Of a stretch of DNA of 14,119 nucleotides, positions 1 through 6,697 are shown one piece after another; the stretch's first letter is position 1; the number at the start of each line of letters is the position of its first letter. Origin of the DNA: Methanobacterium sp. (lineage in GTDB: Archaea; Methanobacteriota; Methanobacteria; Methanobacteriales; Methanobacteriaceae). The notes under the pieces are model-generated. The model did not search any database and was not told where the DNA came from. It saw only the letters and a list, made by a program, of their open reading frames with translations. The translations under genes and the position numbers were made by a program. The stretch lies in contig PLTK01000191.1 of assembly GCA_003164415.1 (NCBI GenBank), positions 3,691-17,809 of the forward strand. The letters run 5' to 3'.

Positions 1-284
1 GAATTATGTGACTATGAAATTGTTAACAGTGCATTCGAAAGTAGAGTTATATTATTATCGTAAAGAACTAGAATTACGATTTGAATAAAAATCACAAAGA
101 ATAATCTAATCTCATAATATTTTTTATTGAATTATAGACAAAGTCAAATTAACCACACCACTAGTTAAACATGATTTAAAGGGCTTTTAATGATTTAAAA
201 CAATAGATTTAATTAGTAGGTAAACAATACATTGAGAAGGAATTAAAGTTAAACTATCAAGATCCATGAATAAAGGTGATTGTT
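1..284. other. Left-edge non-coding region upstream of the DUF1002 gene
   Basis: No complete gene is visible. Two forward frames are open from the edge, ending at TAA around 61-63 and 86-88, so the tail of a gene lying outside the window is possible but undecidable. A perfect 7-bp inverted repeat (ATCGTAA at 57-63, TTACGAT at 74-80) and a T-run near 120-125 could form the end of such a transcript. The decamer ATGATTTAAA occurs twice, at 171-180 and 190-199. Either copy contains a TTTAAA element that could be the TATA box of the gene at 285, but I cannot choose between them. Confidence 0.4.
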
Positions 285-1154
285 ATGAAGAAGGTATTAA
301 TTGGATTATTTTTGATTATAATAATGTTAAGCCCAGTTTATAGTGCATCTGGTTTTGCTGTAACCTACGGGGAAACAACCTATGGTAATGCAAATCTGAA
401 AAATACTGTGAACACTTACTTCCAGTCAAAAACCAGTAAAAATATTGATGATGCAACTTCCAAGGTTGTAACTGCCTCCGAAGTAAATTTAATTTCAACT
501 AATATTACTGGAAAAACTTACCCATCTAGTCAAATATTTTCTTGTGCAATGGTGGATTTAAGTTATAATCAGGGAATTGATGTGGTTGTTGATACTAGTA
601 AAATAACAGTTGTAACTCCCAAAATGTACGCTAATGCTTTGGAATCTTGTGGAATAAACAATGGATATGTGGTTGTTACATCTCCTGTTCCCGCTTCTGG
701 AGAAGCCGCCCTTGCGGGTGTTCTCGATTCTTATGAAATAGCTGTAGGAACACCAATACCGGAACAGGCAAAAAAAGCAGCTACAGAAGAACTGCACACC
801 GAAACTCAAATTGTAAATGAAACGGGAGTAGATCCAAACAAAATTGCTGACCTATTTTCAAATGTAAAAAATCAGGCCCAAAGTCAGAATCTTCAAGATC
901 CTACCAAGATCAAGGTAATTGTTGTAAACATTGCTAATAGTATGAATATAAATCTAACAGACCAACAAGCCCAGCAGATTGCTAATACAATCTCTGATTC
1001 ACAGAAAGCTCAGTCTAGTTTAACAAACTTCAAAAATCAGCTTCAAAATGCTACAAATCAAGCCACAAAATCCGGAGGTATTATAGATCAAATAATGAAC
1101 TACCTACACAGCATCTATAACTACTTAACCAATCTGGTACAGCAATATAGTTAA
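285..1154 (+). CDS. Exported DUF1002 domain protein
   Basis: Predicted secreted or surface protein of 289 residues, of unknown function. Residues 1-21 form a signal peptide: two lysines, a long hydrophobic core, and small residues before the likely cut near SPVYSAS. The mature region (YGETTYGNANLKNTV, a PSSQIFSCAMV segment, then NNGYVVVTSPVPASGEAALAGVL) fits the DUF1002 family, typified by Bacillus YpuA. The last 100 or so residues are Gln/Asn-rich and mostly helical. An in-frame GTG at 276 would add three residues, but AAAGGTGAT at 272-280 is a Shine-Dalgarno site about four bases before ATG 285, so I use 285. The gene stands alone, convergent with sucC. The family call is from sequence recognition; the role is unknown. 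Confidence 0.8.
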   Translation: MKKVLIGLFLIIIMLSPVYSASGFAVTYGETTYGNANLKNTVNTYFQSKTSKNIDDATSKVVTASEVNLISTNITGKTYPSSQIFSCAMVDLSYNQGIDVVVDTSKITVVTPKMYANALESCGINNGYVVVTSPVPASGEAALAGVLDSYEIAVGTPIPEQAKKAATEELHTETQIVNETGVDPNKIADLFSNVKNQAQSQNLQDPTKIKVIVVNIANSMNINLTDQQAQQIANTISDSQKAQSSLTNFKNQLQNATNQATKSGGIIDQIMNYLHSIYNYLTNLVQQYS

Positions 1155-1392
1155 AAAAAGATGGAAATCTTTGAATTTCATTGTTACATCCCCATCTCTT
1201 TAACTCGTAACAACACTCCCAGGTATGAGGTCCATAAAATTTAATGATCAACTGATATTAATGGAAACAAATATCCCATCTTCATTTTAGCTGGATGACT
1301 TGTTCATTAAAAGATTAGATGAGAATTATTAGTATTATATATTTTTTTGATCTTATACTAATGGTAATTTATTTTAATTGAATCATTACCCT

Positions 1393-1406
1393 TTAAAAAA
1401 AAAAAT
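1393..1406 (-). terminator. Oligo-T terminator of the kor-sucC operon
   Basis: An unbroken run of eleven A (1395-1405) reads as eleven T on the minus strand, about 45 bases after the sucC stop. Archaeal RNA polymerase terminates at such T-tracts without needing a hairpin. The region from 1155 to 1394 also holds a T7 run at 1342-1348 that could end the convergent DUF1002 transcript, and a weak 6-bp repeat (AGATGG at 1159, CCATCT at 1192). Confidence 0.5.
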
Positions 1407-1448
1407 GATATTATCTAAAGAAATAAAATATTAAAATAATTAAAAATA

Positions 1449-2555
1449 TTAAACAATATCTTTACACAGTTCTACTGCTTTTTTTGCAGCTGCTTCCATT
1501 GAAGTTTCATATGGAACACCTGCATCTTTAAGTATTCTCTGCCCTTCTTCTTCATTGGTACCAGTTAACCTAATAACAATGGGAATTTTGTGATTTGAAG
1601 CATTTAAAACGTCCAATACTCCCCTTGCAACATCGTCTGCTCGAGTTATACCACCAAGAACATTTAAAAATACTGTTTTAACATCAGGATCAGATATTAC
1701 AATGTTTAATGCCTTGACTATATTTTCCTGTGAAGATCCGCCTCCAATATCCAGGAAGGTTGCGGGTTTACCCCCGTAGAGTTTCAACATATCCATTCCA
1801 CTCAGAGTAAGGCCAGCACCATTTCCAATTACGGCTATGTTGCCGTCAAGCTTTACATATGCAAATTCTCCCTTAGTAACTTTTTCAAGCTCAACCAGAC
1901 ATTTTTGTCTGTACAAAGAGTCATCATCAATTTCTAACTTCCCATCTGCCGCAATAATACCGTCTGCAGTAACAATCAATGGGTTTATCTCTGCTATTGT
2001 TGCATCGTACTTTTGGAATACATTGAATAATTTACAAACAACTGCACCCAATTTAGTTATCTGTGAATTTGGGACACCCATTTTGATGGCTATCTCCCTT
2101 CCATGGTATGGTAAAAATTCATCTAGTGGATTTAAATAATGTTTAATTATTTTTTCGGGGTTATTCTGTGCAACATCCTCAATATTAATACCTCCAGACA
2201 TGCTTGCCATTATAAGCGGTTTTTTAGCAGATCTGTCGAGTACGATGCTTAAATAGTATTCAGATACTATGTCAAGTTTTTCTTCTACAAGAACCATTTC
2301 AACTTTTTCATCCTTCAAAGTTGAACCCAAAATTTCATTTGCTTTGGTATAAGCTTCATCAGGGTTATCAGCAAATTTAATTCCCCCCGCCTTACCTCTC
2401 CCGCCTGCAAGTATTTGCGATTTGATTACAACAGGTTTTCCAATTTCAGATGATACCCTCTTGGTTTCTTCTGGACTAACTGCTAATCTACTTTGGGGTA
2501 CAGAGATTCCTTCCTCTTTAAATATATCCTTTGCTATGTATTCATGAATCTTCAC
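1449..2555 (-). CDS. sucC: Succinyl-CoA synthetase (ADP-forming), beta subunit
   Basis: ATP-grasp beta subunit of succinate-CoA ligase. With SucD (not in this window) it forms succinyl-CoA from succinate, CoA and ATP. The 368 residues cover the whole family: KIHEYIAKDIFKEEGI at the N-terminus, SQILAGGRGKAGGIKF in the ATP-grasp domain, the metal-binding region IAEINPLIV, and the C-terminal CoA-ligase fold with GNGAGLTLSGMD, FLDIGGG and NVLGGITRADDVA. The frame is open up to an ATG at 2573, but a perfect AGGAGGT lies five bases before GTG 2555, and starting there gives the family-typical KIHEY beginning. It is the last gene of the operon, 14 bases after korC. That position supplies the substrate for the neighbouring 2-oxoglutarate synthase. 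Confidence 0.95.
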   Translation of the reverse strand: MKIHEYIAKDIFKEEGISVPQSRLAVSPEETKRVSSEIGKPVVIKSQILAGGRGKAGGIKFADNPDEAYTKANEILGSTLKDEKVEMVLVEEKLDIVSEYYLSIVLDRSAKKPLIMASMSGGINIEDVAQNNPEKIIKHYLNPLDEFLPYHGREIAIKMGVPNSQITKLGAVVCKLFNVFQKYDATIAEINPLIVTADGIIAADGKLEIDDDSLYRQKCLVELEKVTKGEFAYVKLDGNIAVIGNGAGLTLSGMDMLKLYGGKPATFLDIGGGSSQENIVKALNIVISDPDVKTVFLNVLGGITRADDVARGVLDVLNASNHKIPIVIRLTGTNEEEGQRILKDAGVPYETSMEAAAKKAVELCKDIV

Positions 2556-2569
2556 TTTGAACCTCCTAA

Positions 2570-3115
2570 TCAAGCGAGTTTTAAACCCGCATCATATGCT
2601 GCCAGATTTTTCTCCTCAGTTCCCGGAGGCACACTTTCAGCTATGGCAGCCCTAACAGCTTCTTCGGACACTACCTTTGTAATCCTGGTTATAGCCCCCA
2701 CCATAACAATATTAGCAACTACTTTAAGCCCAATTACTTCTGCTGCAGTTCTACTCGCAGGAGCTTTGTAAAGTTTTATATTATGTTTCTGAACAAAGGG
2801 CATGACTTCTTCTTCTGAAATCATGTCAGGATCCACGATAAGAATTCCTCCATCTTTAAGATCGTCCAAATATGCCATTAATGCGGGATGGGACATTGCA
2901 ATAAAGATGTCTGGATTCTGAACTTTTGGATAATCCACTTCACTGTCACTCACAACAACTTCGGTTTTAGAAGCTCCTCCCCGAGCTTCTGGACCATAAG
3001 ACTGGGTTTGAACCGCATGTATGCCATCGTGAAGTGCAGCTGCTTTTCCAATAACAATCCCTGCAAGGATAATTCCCTGACCTCCAAATCCTGCTATCCT
3101 AATATCTTTACGCAT
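2570..3115 (-). CDS. korC: 2-oxoglutarate:ferredoxin oxidoreductase, gamma subunit
   Basis: Gamma subunit of the four-subunit 2-oxoacid:ferredoxin oxidoreductase, 181 residues. The N-terminal glycine-rich motif GFGGQGIILAG (residues 9-19) and the following SYGPEARGGASKTEVVVSD are hallmarks of the gamma domain. EEKNLAAYDAGLKLA ends the protein, as is common in the family. The ATG at 3115 is one base after the korB TGA, with AGGAGGA seven bases upstream inside the end of korB, so translation of the two is probably coupled. In this cluster, with sucC and korD, the best reading is a 2-oxoglutarate enzyme rather than a pyruvate or branched-chain one. That substrate assignment rests on context and similarity, not on a residue I can point to. 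Confidence 0.92.
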   Translation of the reverse strand: MRKDIRIAGFGGQGIILAGIVIGKAAALHDGIHAVQTQSYGPEARGGASKTEVVVSDSEVDYPKVQNPDIFIAMSHPALMAYLDDLKDGGILIVDPDMISEEEVMPFVQKHNIKLYKAPASRTAAEVIGLKVVANIVMVGAITRITKVVSEEAVRAAIAESVPPGTEEKNLAAYDAGLKLA

Positions 3116-3116
3116 T

Positions 3117-3983
3117 TCAGTCCTCCTGGAAGGCTGATTTTATTGAAGATGGTTTTCCAGTAGTGCATTTGTCTCCAATAAGTTTGCATATTTGTTCTGT
3201 GAATTCTGCCTCTTTCTTGTTCTGGAATTCGCCGACTATAATCTTACCTTCAAGATCAGTTGCATCCATCTTTTCAGCCCTTCTTTTAGTTATACTCTCG
3301 GCTTTCATCCACTGCATCATGGTTACAGCTGTTTTCATTTTATTTTTCCTGCCGAAATATGTTGGACACTGTGAAACAGCTTCGATGAATGAAAATCCCT
3401 TGTTCTGAAGACCTGCCTTAATAGCATTTGCAAGCTGCACAGGATGAGCAGTTGTCCATCGGGAAACATATGATGCACCAGCAGCTTTGGTAAGTTCTGA
3501 TAAATCAAATGGTTTTTCAACTGCTCCAAATGGGGCTGTACTTCCATAGCTACCTGTTGGGGATGTTGGACTTATCTGTCCGCCTGTCATTCCATAAATA
3601 CTGTTATTTATACAAATTACAGTGAGGTTTATGTTCCTCCTTGCACCGTGTATAAGATGGTTACCTCCGATGGCAGCTGCATCCCCATCACCAGTGAATA
3701 CCACGACATCTAATTCAGGATTTGCAAGTTTAAGTCCAGTTGCAAATGCAATTGGCCTTCCATGGGTTGTGTGTAGTGAATCGCATTTAATGTAACCTGG
3801 AACCCTGGATGAACATCCAATTCCAGATACTAGGGCTAAATTATCAAAATCAATTTCAGCACGTTCCATTCCATTGAAAAATGAGTTCATAACAATACCG
3901 TTCCCACATCCTGGACAGAATATGTTGGGAAGTCTGTCTGTTCTCAAATATTTCATAAAACGATTTTGGTTCGTTTTATCCAT
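3117..3983 (-). CDS. korB: 2-oxoglutarate:ferredoxin oxidoreductase, beta subunit
   Basis: Thiamine-diphosphate-binding beta subunit, 288 residues. The ThDP/Mg signature runs from GDGD (residues 98-101) to INN (125-127). Four conserved cysteines, C23 and C26 (CPGCG), C57 (GIGCSSR) and C206 (SQCPTYFGR), match the ligands of the electron-transferring [4Fe-4S] cluster in this enzyme class. In methanogens with a reductive half-TCA route it runs towards 2-oxoglutarate, consuming succinyl-CoA, CO2 and reduced ferredoxin. The frame could start at ATG 3998, but GGAG (3994-3991 on the minus strand) sits at the right distance from ATG 3983, so I start at MDKTNQ. It follows korA after an 83-base gap, the only sizeable gap in the operon. 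Confidence 0.93.
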   Translation of the reverse strand: MDKTNQNRFMKYLRTDRLPNIFCPGCGNGIVMNSFFNGMERAEIDFDNLALVSGIGCSSRVPGYIKCDSLHTTHGRPIAFATGLKLANPELDVVVFTGDGDAAAIGGNHLIHGARRNINLTVICINNSIYGMTGGQISPTSPTGSYGSTAPFGAVEKPFDLSELTKAAGASYVSRWTTAHPVQLANAIKAGLQNKGFSFIEAVSQCPTYFGRKNKMKTAVTMMQWMKAESITKRRAEKMDATDLEGKIIVGEFQNKKEAEFTEQICKLIGDKCTTGKPSSIKSAFQED

Positions 3984-4066
3984 AATTTTCATCTCCATAT
4001 AAATTCAAGATCATGATAAGGATTTTATAATAAGTTTAGGACAGATAATATTTTATATCGTCTAAT

Positions 4067-5194
4067 TCATACACCTTTCTTAATACTTTCAAGTATTTCG
4101 TTGGGTTTGTGCATTTCTCCTCCAATTTTAGGGAGAAGCTGAACCTCATGGTTTCTTAAAATTCTTTGGACTTCATGGAATATTTGTCCGAGATTCATTT
4201 CAACAACAATGACTTTTTGAGCATTTTTAGCTGCTTCACGTAGCATATCCTCAGGGAATGGCCATACAGTTTCTAACTTTATGAATCCTGCTTTTAAACC
4301 CTCTTCTCTTGCCTTCTTAACCGCTGTAATTGCTGATCTCGATGGTGCACCGTATGCAACTATAAGAATATCTGCATCTTCGGTATAACTGGTTTTAACA
4401 GTTGCAATGTCGTTGGTATTCTCTAGTATTTTGTTGCATAATCGTGTGACAAGTTTAGAATGGGTTTTTGGATTTGAAGCATCTGGATATCCTCTTTCGT
4501 CATGAGTTAACCCAGTTATGTGTAGTTTGTATCCTTCTCCAAATGGCGGCATGGCAGAAGTTCCATCGGGTTCTGCTTGGTATGGTAAAAACATACCCGT
4601 ACTTTCAGAAGGCATTTTTCTTGCTCTAATTTCCATTTTTTCGGGTATGGTGATTTTTTCTCTCATGTGCCCAACTATCTCATCGGCCATAATCATGACA
4701 GGCACCCGGTACTTTTCTGCTAGGTTAAAAGCTCTTGCTGTGAAGTCAAAACACTCCTGAACAGATGAGGGAGACATGGCTATTATTTCATAGTCACCGT
4801 GTGAACCCCATCTAGCCTGCATCATATCACTCTGCGAAGCCATTGTTGGTTGTCCGGTTGATGGTGAACCCCTTTGCATGTTCACTATTACCAGGGGAGT
4901 TTCTGTCATTGCAGCGTATCCAATGTGTTCCTGCATAAGGGAAAACCCCGGTCCAGAAGTGGCAGTCATACCTTTAATCCCTCCCCAAACTGCCCCTATA
5001 ACAGCTCCAAGCGCGGATATTTCGTCCTCCATCTGGATGAATGTTCCACCTTCTCTTGGAAGAAATACCGCCATATCTTCTGCTATTTCTGTTGAAGGAG
5101 TAATTGGATAGCCAGCAAAAAATCTACATCCTGCTTTTATGGCCCCTCTTGCACAGGCTTCGTTACCCTGTATAAAATATTTTTCAGTCTTCAT
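4067..5194 (-). CDS. korA: 2-oxoglutarate:ferredoxin oxidoreductase, alpha subunit
   Basis: Alpha subunit, 375 residues, carrying the pyrimidine-binding and transketolase C-terminal domains that complete the active site with KorB. Near the N-terminus are the family motifs FIQGNEACARGAIKAG and FFAGYPITPSTEIAE (YPITPST at 29-35). Further on, GPGFSLMQEHIGYA and MQRGSPSTGQPT are also typical. The C-terminal domain begins near EDADILIVAYGAPSRSA. ATG 5194 overlaps the end of korD by 11 bases, with a GGATGAT stretch about four bases upstream. An earlier ATG at 5203 would add three residues (MIR) and is less family-like. The overlap suggests translational coupling to korD. Confidence 0.95.
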   Translation of the reverse strand: MKTEKYFIQGNEACARGAIKAGCRFFAGYPITPSTEIAEDMAVFLPREGGTFIQMEDEISALGAVIGAVWGGIKGMTATSGPGFSLMQEHIGYAAMTETPLVIVNMQRGSPSTGQPTMASQSDMMQARWGSHGDYEIIAMSPSSVQECFDFTARAFNLAEKYRVPVMIMADEIVGHMREKITIPEKMEIRARKMPSESTGMFLPYQAEPDGTSAMPPFGEGYKLHITGLTHDERGYPDASNPKTHSKLVTRLCNKILENTNDIATVKTSYTEDADILIVAYGAPSRSAITAVKKAREEGLKAGFIKLETVWPFPEDMLREAAKNAQKVIVVEMNLGQIFHEVQRILRNHEVQLLPKIGGEMHKPNEILESIKKGV

Positions 5195-5393
5195 CCTTAT
5201 CATCCACTGCTATTGCTTGATCTGGACACATTAAAATACATAAACCACATTTTGTACATTTATCCTCATTTTTTGGACACGGTACATGAATCCCCTTTTT
5301 ATTAGGGATTTTGGATTCCTCATAGACTTTAAGTGGGCAGAATTCTTTGCATAAATTGCATTCCTTACATAAATCCTCGTTAATAGTTATCAT
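5184..5393 (-). CDS. korD: 2-oxoglutarate:ferredoxin oxidoreductase, delta (ferredoxin) subunit
   Basis: Small 2[4Fe-4S] ferredoxin subunit, 69 residues, that passes electrons between the KorB cluster and external ferredoxin. Two complete motifs are present: C9-x2-C12-x2-C15-x3-C19-P and C46-x2-C49-x2-C52-x3-C56-P. The acidic tail (VDDKDED) ends inside the start of korA. An AAGGT Shine-Dalgarno element lies seven bases before ATG 5393. It is the first gene of the operon; the promoter must lie in the 500-base AT-rich region upstream. The order D-A-B-C, then sucC, identifies it as the delta subunit rather than a free ferredoxin. Confidence 0.92.
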   Translation of the reverse strand: MITINEDLCKECNLCKEFCPLKVYEESKIPNKKGIHVPCPKNEDKCTKCGLCILMCPDQAIAVDDKDED

Positions 5394-5424
5394 GTTCTTT
5401 ACCTTCGGTAATGTTAATATTTAT

Positions 5425-5447
5425 TATCCAAGACTATTCATTGGATA
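5425..5447. promoter_or_regulatory. Dyad TATCCAA-N9-TTGGATA upstream of korD
   Basis: A perfect 7-bp inverted repeat with a nine-base spacer lies 32-54 bases before the korD ATG. One half-site recurs at 5497-5503. The placement suits an operator overlapping the kor promoter or 5' leader. No known regulator is matched. In DNA this AT-rich, short dyads also arise by chance, and TTGGATA also occurs inside genes of this window. Confidence 0.3.
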
Positions 5448-5887
5448 TTAGCCTTACATTTAATTAAAGAGATCTATTTATTTTATTATCAATTAATTGG
5501 ATAAATCAATATTTCAACTTTTTGTTCAAAGTTCGTGGAAAATAAGTTATAATTCAATTTTTATTTTAAAAATAAAAGTAAAGTTCATAGGCAATGTTGG
5601 AATTTTTTTTAGTGATACAGTTTCATACATTTAAATGGAAAATTCCAGATATAGAAGTACAAATCCTTTTATACACTATATATTCTTCTAAAAAATAGTT
5701 ATATTCCGTTATACACAAAAATATTCATTTATTGCTGTATTTGAGTACTATAAACACTAACAGATATTAAATAACTCATTATTTAAGGAATATATAATTT
5801 AATATAATTCCATGTTCCATTCTAAAATCCATTGTTGATTTATTTTCCCACCAAAATCTAGTTTTTATAAACAGTCTATTTGAGTAA

Positions 5888-5899
5888 TTAAAAAAAATA
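5888..5899 (-). terminator. Oligo-T terminator of the dicluster ferredoxin gene
   Basis: Eight A at 5890-5897 read as T8 on the minus strand, starting only five bases beyond the TAA of the ferredoxin gene. This is a typical archaeal T-tract terminator and separates that gene from the kor operon downstream. Confidence 0.5.
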
Positions 5900-5902
5900 G
5901 AT

Positions 5903-6115
5903 TTAAATACATTCACCTTCTAATTTTTTAAGGTTTAAAGCCGCAGTTGGGCATATTTCCAGACACTTATAGCATAATTTGCAATATTGTGGTGAATTAG
6001 GACATATTGTATCCTCTTTAATTACAAAAACATTGGTAGGACATATATATGCACAAGCTCCGCAATGTGAACCACGACATTGATCATTATCTAATGTTAT
6101 ATTTACCATTCTCAT
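5903..6115 (-). CDS. 2[4Fe-4S] ferredoxin, KorD-like, with an expanded first motif
   Basis: Soluble electron carrier, 70 residues. The second cluster motif is standard (C45-x2-C48-x2-C51-x3-C55-P). The first reads C13-x4-C18-x2-C21-x3-C25-P, two residues longer than the usual C-x2-C-x2-C, with RGSH in the gap. Like KorD it has an extra Cys-Pro pair before the second motif (ICPNSPQYC here, PCPKNEDKC in KorD), so the two look like paralogues. A CAGGTTG element lies about eight bases before ATG 6115; a second ATG at 6109 is possible. A TATA-like TATAATAAATT lies at 6174-6184. The gene appears to be a single-gene unit. Its redox partner is unknown; proximity to kor is suggestive only. Confidence 0.85.
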   Translation of the reverse strand: MRMVNITLDNDQCRGSHCGACAYICPTNVFVIKEDTICPNSPQYCKLCYKCLEICPTAALNLKKLEGECI

Positions 6116-6437
6116 ATATTATTCAACCTGTAAATTTTATCATTTTTTTAAATCTAATATGGGATGTCTCTTGAATTTATTATACTCAAAGTAAGAAATA
6201 TCGGAAAGAAGCAACCTACTTCCGATAGTAAATATTTATCCCATCACATATAAATATTGATAAAATAATAATAATTTTAAAATATATATTAACATCATTC
6301 AAAATAGTTCTATATTATTAGTAAATACGAACAGGATAATTTAATTAAATTTTAAAAAGATAACAATATCTTCATAAATATCTATAATTTTTTAAATTGA
6401 TATTACAGAATTTAAATTATTCACGTTAGAAAATATA
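6116..6437. other. 322-base non-coding region with a dyad
   Basis: AT-rich, with no open frame of note. It holds a likely TATA element for the ferredoxin gene (6174-6184, minus) and, just upstream of it, the perfect dyad at 6199-6227. From 6230 to 6437 I see only A/T tracts and no recognisable element. Confidence 0.4.
6199..6227. promoter_or_regulatory. Dyad TATCGGAA-N13-TTCCGATA upstream of the ferredoxin gene
   Basis: A perfect 8-bp inverted repeat with a 13-base spacer, centred near 6213, about 100 bases before the ferredoxin ATG and about 15 bases upstream of its TATA-like tract. It is unusually GC-containing for this region. The position suits a transcription-factor site, but as RNA on the minus strand it could also be a hairpin followed by TTTCTT, ending the transcript of the zinc-ribbon gene. 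Confidence 0.4.
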
Positions 6438-6632
6438 TCATCTCTTCTTATCACAACTAAAACAATACTCAACATCCCTATCCGTCTTAAAAACCTTACC
6501 GCAGCCTTTACAAACAATCTCTTTGAATGAAGATTTCTTATCCACAATATCTAATGAACATGAACATTTCCAGCCCATTTTACCCTTTAACTTCTGTTCA
6601 AACGCTTTATCTTCATCTAGATCTTTAACCAT
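6438..6632 (-). CDS. Small six-cysteine, zinc-ribbon-like protein
   Basis: Protein of 64 residues, rich in Lys and Asp. The cysteines are C23 and C25 (KCSCS), C41 and C44 (VCKGCGK) and C57 and C60 (YCFSC), that is one CxC and two CxxC pairs. The last two CxxC pairs make a plausible four-cysteine zinc ribbon; the CxC pair is extra. AAGGGG lies about nine bases before ATG 6632, which supports a real gene. No family name comes to mind. Small proteins of this type in archaea are often nucleic-acid-binding, but here that is a guess. It is not clearly in an operon with its neighbours. Confidence 0.7.
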   Translation of the reverse strand: MVKDLDEDKAFEQKLKGKMGWKCSCSLDIVDKKSSFKEIVCKGCGKVFKTDRDVEYCFSCDKKR

Positions 6633-6697
6633 TTTGGAATTCCCCTTCTTTTAAATATCTTTACTTTGTTTATTGTTATAATTTTATTCATTAGTTT

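Larger units (their letters stand above)
5394..5902. other. 509-base AT-rich non-coding region upstream of korD
   Basis: No convincing coding sequence on either strand; only frames under 25 codons. Next to korD it holds a perfect dyad, TATCCAA (5425-5431) and TTGGATA (5441-5447), with nine bases between, plus another TTGGATA at 5497-5503. Minus-strand TATA-like tracts lie at about 5474-5490 and 5414-5428, so the kor start site is ambiguous. A pure A/T hairpin is centred near 5567 (TTTTATTTT, one base, AAAATAAAA). The middle part, 5590-5880, shows nothing I can name; it might hold an untranslated RNA, but I see no compact GC-rich fold. Confidence 0.4.

Noticed and set aside
1159..1197. Inverted repeat after the DUF1002 gene as a terminator
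   Set aside because: Only 6 bp with a 27-base loop and no T-run directly after it; the T7 at 1342-1348 is the better candidate.
1837..2139. Plus-strand frame of 100 codons inside sucC
   Set aside because: A shadow of a conserved enzyme gene, with no ribosome binding site and no recognisable motif.
5551..5580. A/T-only hairpin as a terminator or small RNA
   Set aside because: It is made only of A and T, with no flanking gene end, and such repeats are expected in DNA of this composition.
6203..6223. Canonical NrpR nitrogen operator (GGAA-N6-TTCC)
   Set aside because: GGAA and TTCC half-sites are present but the spacing is 13 bases, not 6, so it does not fit the known operator.
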